A stretch of 10,276 nt of DNA from Comamonadaceae bacterium (GTDB taxonomy: Bacteria; Pseudomonadota; Gammaproteobacteria; Burkholderiales; Burkholderiaceae_C). Positions 5,754 to 10,276 of the stretch are shown here, one piece after another (within the stretch, counting starts at the first letter, position 1; each line of letters begins with the position of its first letter). The notes under the pieces were generated by a model. The model saw only the letters and a program-made list of their open reading frames with translations. It ran no database searches and was not told the DNA's origin. The stretch is taken from positions 1 to 10,276 of the forward strand of contig CANLWQ010000049.1 of the NCBI GenBank assembly GCA_947494405.1, given 5' to 3'. Both the position numbers and the translations under genes were made by a program.

Positions 5754-6728
5754 ATGAGTTTTTTCGCACTTTTATTTGCTTTCCTGCTTGAGCAAGCACG
5801 CCCTTTGAGTTTTGGCGAAGGTTTGGAGCGAGCTTGCCAAACTTGGTGCGACAAGGTGCGTCAATCGCTTGATACAGGGGATTCGCGCCATGCATGGACG
5901 GCTTGGGCAGTGGCCATAGGCGTGCCTTGTGTTTTGGTGGTGGCGCTTCATTTACTGTTGGCGTGGTATTTGGGTTGGATTTTTGCCATGTTGTGGAGCG
6001 TGGCAGTTTTGTATGCCACCTTGGGGTTTCGCCATTTCAGCCACCACTTCACCTCTATTCGCCAAGCCTTGTCGGTGGGTGACGATCTCTTGGCCAACAG
6101 CTTGCTTTCGCAATGGTCGGGTGCCAAAGGCGAAAACCTCTCGCGCGCAGAAATCATTCGCCATGTCATCGAGTACTCAGCCATTGCTGCGCACCGCCAT
6201 GTATTTGGCGTGGTGGTTTGGTTTGTTGTTTTGGCCGGTCTGGGTTTGGGGCCTGTGGGCGCGGTGATTTACCGAATGAGTGAATTTTTATCCCGTTCTT
6301 GGGAAATGAAAGACGATTTCGCAGCATCTACGCTGGGTCATAACAGCCCCGCTTTAGAGAAATGTGCAGCCAAGGCTTGGCGCAAGACCGATTGGCTGCC
6401 TGCACGATTCACCGCATTGAGTTTTGCGGTGGTTGGCAATTTTGAAGACGCGGTGCAAGCTTGGCGCAATGACGCTTTGCATTTCCCCGACTCCAATGAT
6501 GGGGTGGTGTTGGCGGCCACCTCCGGCGCCATCAACGTACGCTTGGGCGGCAAGAGCTTGGGCCAAGCAGATGAAGAGCGATTGCTGAACCCTCAAGCGG
6601 TGGAGACAACCGCTGGCCGCGAGCCCGAGTTATCGCATTTACGCAGCATGGTGGGCTTGGTTTGGCGTGCCGTGGTGATGTGGATGCTGTTGCTCGCACT
6701 CTTGACTTTGGCGCGGCTGCTGGGTTGA
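5754..6728 (+). CDS. CobD/CbiB-family integral membrane protein
   Basis: A 324-residue multi-pass inner-membrane protein of the CobD/CbiB family, whose characterised members join adenosylcobyric acid to an aminopropanol arm in cobalamin synthesis; AmpE is a distant relative. Likely membrane segments are at about 1-15, 47-72, 74-91, 148-176 and 304-323. Family-like stretches are FGVVVWFVVLAGLGLGPVGA (151-170), KTDWLPARFTALSFAVVGNF (211-230) and SGAINVRLGG (257-266). The last two match the conserved loop motifs of CbiB. ATG at 5754 was chosen because MSFFALLFAFLLEQ begins the protein in relatives as I recall them; a GTG two codons earlier is possible. No cobalamin gene is nearby, so the true substrate is open. 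The stop codon lies 10 bases from the convergent rsgA stop. Family call is good; function is inference. Confidence 0.82.
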   Translation: MSFFALLFAFLLEQARPLSFGEGLERACQTWCDKVRQSLDTGDSRHAWTAWAVAIGVPCVLVVALHLLLAWYLGWIFAMLWSVAVLYATLGFRHFSHHFTSIRQALSVGDDLLANSLLSQWSGAKGENLSRAEIIRHVIEYSAIAAHRHVFGVVVWFVVLAGLGLGPVGAVIYRMSEFLSRSWEMKDDFAASTLGHNSPALEKCAAKAWRKTDWLPARFTALSFAVVGNFEDAVQAWRNDALHFPDSNDGVVLAATSGAINVRLGGKSLGQADEERLLNPQAVETTAGREPELSHLRSMVGLVWRAVVMWMLLLALLTLARLLG

Positions 6729-6738
6729 AACCCCGGGT

Positions 6739-7632
6739 TCAGTAATTGACGGGCGCTGAAAGCTCTGCAAACAACTCGGTATAAATTTTGTAGCGACCCG
6801 CGTCTATTGCTTGACTTGCCAAAGCATCCCGCACACCGCAATCGGGTTCATGTACATGGCTGCAATTGTGGAACTTGCAATGATCGGCATGCGCATTGAT
6901 ATCTGGCATGCAAGACGCCAAACTGCTCGCAGCAATATGGTGTAAACCGAAAGCTTGGAATCCCGGCGAGTCCATCAAAGCGGTTTTTTTAGTCGCATCC
7001 ATCCAATACCAAGTGGTGGATGTGGTGGTGTGTTTGCCCGACTGCAATGCTTGGGAGATGATGTTGGTTGCAGCATTGGCATTGGGCACCAATCGGTTGA
7101 TGAGCGTGCTTTTGCCCGCACCCGAAGGGCCGAGTACCAAGGTGACACGCTGATCAAGCTCGCTACGCAAATCGGTTAAATCAAACGCATCATTTTTCAG
7201 GCTCAAGGGCAAAACCTTGCAACCCAGTCGCTGGTAGGCAAGAAGCTTATGCCAAGCCCGCTCGAATGCTTCTGTGAGGTCTTGCTTGTTCAGGCCAATC
7301 AAGGTGCGTATGCCTTCATGGCGTGCAGCAATCAAGGCGCGGGCTAGCTGGCTTTGTGAAAAATCGGGTTCGGCGGCCACCAACACCAACACTTGATCGA
7401 TATTGGCCGCGAAAGATTTGGTGCGAATTTCATCTTGTCGATAGAAAAGGTTTTTTCGCGTGTCAACCGACTCTATGCTGCCGCCGTCTTCACTGGCCGT
7501 CCATTGCACATGGTCGCCCACAACAGCTTGGTTTTTTTTGCCTCTGGGGTGGCAAATTCTGCGCTCACCTTGGGCATCTTCAACCCACACATGACGGCCG
7601 TGACAGGCGACCACCAAGCCCCAATGGGTCAT
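6739..7632 (-). CDS. rsgA: Ribosome small-subunit-dependent GTPase A
   Basis: RsgA is a circularly permuted GTPase that checks and releases late 30S assembly intermediates. The 297-residue protein is a little short but has every domain. An N-terminal OB fold (about 1-70) comes first. The G motifs then run in permuted order: NKQD (115-118, G4), the P-loop GPSGAGKST (168-176, G1), GKHTTT (199-204, G2) and DSPG (221-224, G3). A C-terminal zinc knuckle has C252, C257, H259 and C265 in the order C-x4-C-x-H-x5-C. Its ATG overlaps the stop of the upstream peptidase gene in the four bases ATGA (7632-7629), and no Shine-Dalgarno site is seen, so translation is probably coupled to that gene. With rimM and rpsP it is the third 30S assembly gene in the window. 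Confidence 0.97.
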   Translation of the reverse strand: MTHWGLVVACHGRHVWVEDAQGERRICHPRGKKNQAVVGDHVQWTASEDGGSIESVDTRKNLFYRQDEIRTKSFAANIDQVLVLVAAEPDFSQSQLARALIAARHEGIRTLIGLNKQDLTEAFERAWHKLLAYQRLGCKVLPLSLKNDAFDLTDLRSELDQRVTLVLGPSGAGKSTLINRLVPNANAATNIISQALQSGKHTTTSTTWYWMDATKKTALMDSPGFQAFGLHHIAASSLASCMPDINAHADHCKFHNCSHVHEPDCGVRDALASQAIDAGRYKIYTELFAELSAPVNY

Positions 7633-8885
7633 GCCGTGAGTCGGGCCAAGCGTTGCGCGGCCGGTGGGTGGGAATGGTAAAAAGCCACGTACAAGGGGTC
7701 GGGGGTCAGCGTAGACGCGTTGTCTTGGTAGAGTTTGAGCAGCGCTTGGCGCAAATCGGCGCCATTGGCATATTGGCAGGCAAACGCATCTGCTTCAAAC
7801 TCATGTTGCCGAGAACGCGCAGAGTGCCAAGGCGTGGTCACAAAGGTGACCAAAGGCACAAACATCATGAACAACAACAAAGCAATCGCATCGTTGGCGC
7901 TGGCTAAATGGGGTTGAATGCCTAGGCCTTGATAAAACCAGATCTGCGTGCTGAGCCAACCCAGTCCCGCTAGACCTACCAGTGTGAACATAAAACTGTT
8001 GAACAAGGATTTGGGAATGTGTTTGAGTTTGGCATGCCCCAACTCATGTGCCAGTACAGCTTCCATTTCGTTGGCATTTAACTGCTTGAGCAGGGTGTCA
8101 AAAAACACCACGCGTTTTTGCTTACCCAAGCCTGTAAAAAACGCATTGGAGTGCGCAGAGCGACGGCTTCCATCCATCACAAAAAAACCATCGGCTTGAA
8201 AACCGGTGCGCTGCATCAAGGCCATGACACGGGTTTTGAGTGCTGCATCTTCCAAGGGTTGAAACTTATTGAAAAGCGGCATGATGACGCTGGGCGCCAA
8301 CCACATGACAAACAACTGGTAAACCACCAACACACCCCAGGCAATCATCCACCACCATGCGCCACCCGATTGCATCAGGTACAGCACCAACCACAGCAGG
8401 GGCAGACCCAACACGGCACCGAGAACACTGGCTTTAAGCATATCTGTCAACCAAAGGCCCACCGTCATTCGGTTGAATCCAAACGCTTGTTCAATCTTGA
8501 AAGTTTGTATGTAGGACAAAGGCAAGCTGACCACGGCGCTGATGAGCATGAAGCTCACCACCAAACTGATTTGTTGCCACATGCCGGGACCCAGTAGTTC
8601 TAGCAACCACTGATCGAGCAAGCTCAAACCGCCCAGCAAGGTCCACATCACCAGCATGGCCGTGTCTAGCGCCATGTCCCAATGACCTAAGCGCAATTTA
8701 GCGATGGTGTAGTCAGCCGCTTTGTGGTGAGCCGCGGTGTCTATGGTGGCTGCAAAAGCTTCAGGTACTGCCGCTCGGTGTTGCGCCACATGACGCATTT
8801 GCCTGCTGGACAACCAAAATTTGAGGAGCAAGTTGAGCACCAGCAGGCTGGTGAAAACCAAGGTGAATGTGTAAGCGGTAGTCAT
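7629..8885 (-). CDS. M48-family membrane zinc metallopeptidase, Ste24/CAAX-protease-like
   Basis: A 418-residue inner-membrane metallopeptidase related to yeast Ste24 and to HtpX. The zinc site is HELGH (280-284) with the third ligand in HEFEAD (361-366, most likely E362). YHSHPP (403-408) is the conserved C-terminal element. The N-terminal half is hydrophobic, with likely membrane segments at about 4-24, 72-92, 105-125, 148-171 and 177-200; two more follow the active site at about 296-315 and 331-351. The full-length Ste24-type architecture (N-terminal M48 domain before the peptidase part) separates it from the shorter HtpX. Bacteria lack farnesylated CAAX proteins, so quality control of membrane proteins is the likelier role, by inference. 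The start at 8885 lies only 24 bases from the divergent orn start, and it has no clear Shine-Dalgarno site. It overlaps rsgA by 4 bases. Confidence 0.94.
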   Translation of the reverse strand: MTTAYTFTLVFTSLLVLNLLLKFWLSSRQMRHVAQHRAAVPEAFAATIDTAAHHKAADYTIAKLRLGHWDMALDTAMLVMWTLLGGLSLLDQWLLELLGPGMWQQISLVVSFMLISAVVSLPLSYIQTFKIEQAFGFNRMTVGLWLTDMLKASVLGAVLGLPLLWLVLYLMQSGGAWWWMIAWGVLVVYQLFVMWLAPSVIMPLFNKFQPLEDAALKTRVMALMQRTGFQADGFFVMDGSRRSAHSNAFFTGLGKQKRVVFFDTLLKQLNANEMEAVLAHELGHAKLKHIPKSLFNSFMFTLVGLAGLGWLSTQIWFYQGLGIQPHLASANDAIALLLFMMFVPLVTFVTTPWHSARSRQHEFEADAFACQYANGADLRQALLKLYQDNASTLTPDPLYVAFYHSHPPAAQRLARLTA

Positions 8886-8896
8886 GCAACTAGTTT

Positions 8897-8902
8897 AGGG
8901 GA
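8897..8902 (+). promoter_or_regulatory. Ribosome binding site of orn
   Basis: AGGGGA lies 7 bases before ATG 8910 and decides the start in favour of it, against a longer in-frame extension that would run back antisense through the peptidase gene. A second ATG follows directly at 8913. Confidence 0.7.
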
Positions 8903-8909
8903 CAATGTC

Positions 8910-9506
8910 ATGATGAATGTAACCGCTACAAATAGTACCGAGCCGCCAGAGAGTATTTTGTTGGCCAAGTCGGATGACAACCTGATTTGGCTTGACTGCG
9001 AGATGTCGGGGCTCGATCCCGAAAAAGAACGTTTGCTGGAAATTGCTTTGGTTGTGACCGGCCCACATTTAACGCCACGAAAAGAAAGCCCTGTGTGGGT
9101 TGTCCACCAATCTGATGCCGTGCTCAATGGCATGGACGCTTGGAACAAAGGCACCCACGGCAAAAGCGGATTGATCGATAAAGTCAAAGCCTCCACCTTG
9201 GATGAAGATCAAGTGCAAGAGCAACTCATCGCTTTTATCAAGCCATTTATCTCTAAAGGTATTTCGCCCATGTGCGGCAACACCATCAGCCAAGACAGAC
9301 GGTTTTTGGTGAAGTACATGCCCAAGTTCGAAGCTTGGTTTCACTACCGCAATTTGGATGTCAGCACGCTCAAAGAACTTTCCAAGCGATGGAAACCCGA
9401 GGTGTATGCGGCATTTAAAAAGCGCCAAAGCCATACCGCATTGGCCGATGTGCATGAATCTATCGATGAATTAATTCATTACAGAGAACACTTTTTAAAG
9501 CTTTAA
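8910..9506 (+). CDS. orn: Oligoribonuclease
   Basis: Orn is a DEDDh 3'-5' exoribonuclease that degrades RNA di- to short oligonucleotides, including pGpG from c-di-GMP turnover. From ATG 8910 the protein has 198 residues. About 20 of these (rich in T, S, N and E) precede the conserved [14 protein letters not shown], making it somewhat longer than the E. coli enzyme. Catalytic residues are D29 and E31 (LDCEMSG), D129 (ISQDRRF), H175 and D180 ([11 protein letters not shown]). [27 protein letters not shown] and the terminal YREHFLKL match the family closely. AGGGGA is correctly placed for this start. The gene is divergent from the M48 peptidase with 24 bases between, so its promoter must lie inside the peptidase coding sequence. 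Identity is firm. Confidence 0.97.
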   Translation: MMNVTATNSTEPPESILLAKSDDNLIWLDCEMSGLDPEKERLLEIALVVTGPHLTPRKESPVWVVHQSDAVLNGMDAWNKGTHGKSGLIDKVKASTLDEDQVQEQLIAFIKPFISKGISPMCGNTISQDRRFLVKYMPKFEAWFHYRNLDVSTLKELSKRWKPEVYAAFKKRQSHTALADVHESIDELIHYREHFLKL

Positions 9507-9555
9507 AAAAAATTTTCTCAGGGTAGACCCTAATCCGTGCGAGAATACTTCTTGT

Positions 9556-9699
9556 TGGGCTAGTAGCCCACTTGCTACATCTGCCTCACACCTTGGGTTC
9601 ATAGAATTGAACCACACCAACATTCATTGTTGGCTTGCTTTGTTTGAAGGTTGATGTTTTTCCAACCCTTGAACGGAGCGCCCGCCGCTTAGGCAGGGC
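9556..9699 (+). promoter_or_regulatory. Multi-hairpin 5' leader of the DEAD-box helicase gene
   Basis: The 200 bases between orn and the helicase hold no gene. Five inverted repeats follow each other: TGGGC/GCCCA (9556-9570, loop TAGTA); GGTTCA/TGAACC (9596-9613, loop TAGAAT); CCAACA/TGTTGG (9617-9633, loop TTCAT); AAGGTTG/CAACC+TT with one bulged C (9647-9670); and GCCCGCC/GGC+GGGC with one bulged A (9680-9699, loop GCTTA). None has a T-tract, so they are not simple terminators. The promoter was not identified. A long folded leader is typical of RNA-helicase and cold-shock mRNAs. The regulatory role is inference. Confidence 0.55.
9691..9698 (+). promoter_or_regulatory. Ribosome binding site of the helicase gene, inside a hairpin
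   Basis: AGGCAGGG lies 8 bases before ATG 9707. Its G residues form the 3' arm of the 9680-9699 stem, so in that fold the site would be hidden from the ribosome. Confidence 0.55.
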
Positions 9700-9706
9700 T
9701 TTATCT

Positions 9707-10276
9707 ATGACTGAATTGAATTCCCAAGTATTGGCCGATGCTGTTGACGCAACTGAAGATTTACAACCAACCACACCGCTTGCAACGCCCAAAGAACCCG
9801 TCAAAGTAGACGGTTCTGGTTTTGTTGAAATGGGTCTGGCCCCAGAACTGTTGGCCGCACTTCGTGACTTGTCTTTTACCCAACCTACCTCGGTTCAAGT
9901 TCGTGCTATTCCATTGGCTTTGCAAGACAACGCCGACAAACCCGCTAACGATTTATTGGTCTCTAGCCAAACGGGCAGCGGCAAGACCGCAGCGTTTTTG
10001 TTGCCTGTGTTGCACACCTTGCTGCAACAACAACAGCAACAAGAAAAAGACGAAAACAAAGCGTGGGCCGAAAAAGTTGCTCAAGCTGTAGCCCGTGGTG
10101 AAGAAGCGCCCAACAAACAGCGCCGCAAAAACCCCACCGACACACGTCATGTCAAACCCGCCAACCCCGGTGCTTTGATTCTTTGCCCCACCCGCGAACT
10201 CGCTCAGCAAGTTGCCAAAGACGCCATCGATTTGGTGCGTCATTGCAAAGGATTGCGTATCGCTTGTGTGGTGGGT
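9707..10276 (+). CDS. DEAD-box ATP-dependent RNA helicase, 3'-truncated by the window edge
   Basis: The first 190 residues of a helicase that unwinds or remodels RNA with ATP. The frame is open to the last base. A hydrophilic N-terminus (1-36) precedes GFVEMGLAPELL (38-49) and the Q motif FTQPTSVQ (57-64). Motif I is SSQTGSGKT (86-94) and motif Ia is CPTRELAQQV (160-169). Between them, at about 103-155, lies an insert with six consecutive Q (107-112) and then a run of charged residues (EKDENKAW; NKQRRKNPTDTRHVK), longer than in compact members such as E. coli RhlE. The DEAD box itself lies beyond the window, so the class rests on the Q motif and motifs I and Ia. The start at 9707 has AGGCAGGG upstream and is the first ATG of the frame. 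I would compare it to RhlE-like proteins of Burkholderiales, without proof. Confidence 0.92.
   Translation, partial: MTELNSQVLADAVDATEDLQPTTPLATPKEPVKVDGSGFVEMGLAPELLAALRDLSFTQPTSVQVRAIPLALQDNADKPANDLLVSSQTGSGKTAAFLLPVLHTLLQQQQQQEKDENKAWAEKVAQAVARGEEAPNKQRRKNPTDTRHVKPANPGALILCPTRELAQQVAKDAIDLVRHCKGLRIACVVG

Noticed and set aside
6725..6741. AACCC-C-GGGTT between the CobD-like gene and rsgA as a bidirectional terminator.
   Set aside because: A one-base loop cannot form this stem as a hairpin, and T-tracts are missing on both sides.
7323..7907. 194-codon forward frame opposite rsgA and the peptidase, and a 159-codon one at 8118-8597.
   Set aside because: Both are antisense to well supported genes, with composition expected from shadow frames.
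8724..8909. An in-frame upstream extension of orn adding about 60 residues.
   Set aside because: It runs antisense through the start of the peptidase gene, has no Orn-like sequence, and AGGGGA marks ATG 8910 as the start.
9520..9531. AGGGT-AG-ACCCT after orn as a terminator.
   Set aside because: The loop would be two bases and no T-tract follows.
9596..9613. GGTTCA..TGAACC resembles the T-arm of a tRNA.
   Set aside because: The loop has six bases rather than seven, lacks the usual TTCRANNC layout, and no acceptor, D or anticodon arm is found around it.
1..10276. Defence system, prophage, insertion sequence, CRISPR array or biosynthetic cluster.
   Set aside because: All strong coding frames are housekeeping or common families; no direct repeats, transposase, integrase or array was seen.

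Overview
The window is ordinary chromosomal housekeeping DNA from a betaproteobacterium, most likely order Burkholderiales and probably Comamonadaceae (Limnohabitans/Rhodoferax-like). This placement is inference. It rests on the pcnB-folK pair, the rpsP-rimM-trmD-rplS operon, the CoA-type Nudix / CobD-like / rsgA / M48 peptidase / orn cluster, and protein sequences that resemble that family. Base composition is moderate and even. I see no insertion sequence, prophage gene, tRNA, rRNA, CRISPR array or sign of recent transfer.

Layout. (1) 1-1708, + strand: 3' part of pcnB (poly(A) polymerase) overlapping folK (folate pathway). (2) 1713-2722, - strand: a GNAT acetyltransferase followed 8 bases later by a small TM2-like membrane protein. 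This pair converges on folK with a 4-base gap. (3) 2723-5001, + strand: the ribosome/tRNA operon rpsP-rimM-trmD-rplS. It has a promoter and folded leader before rpsP, a second promoter and folded leader before rplS, and a strong intrinsic terminator after rplS. (4) 5023-6728, + strand: a CoA-pyrophosphatase-type Nudix hydrolase and a CobD/CbiB-family membrane protein. (5) 6739-8885, - strand: an M48 (Ste24-like) membrane metallopeptidase translationally coupled to rsgA. (6) 8910-9506, + strand: orn (oligoribonuclease), only 24 bases from the divergent peptidase gene. (7) 9507-9706: a 200-base leader rich in hairpins. (8) 9707 to the window end: the N-terminal part of a DEAD-box RNA helicase.

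How the genes fit together. Much of the content concerns RNA and ribosomes. S16, RimM and RsgA act in 30S assembly, L19 and TrmD in the 50S subunit and tRNA methylation, and PcnB, Orn and the helicase in RNA turnover or remodelling. FolK, the Nudix enzyme and the CobD-like protein are metabolic. The peptidase, GNAT and TM2-like proteins are less certain in role.

I found no new multi-gene system. The best candidates for undescribed biology are regulatory RNA structures. The helicase leader (9556-9699) holds five successive hairpins, the last enclosing the ribosome binding site. The rpsP and rplS leaders both begin with long nested stems just after closely similar TATAATGnnnGGCT promoters. These were read by eye; no folding energy or conservation was computed.
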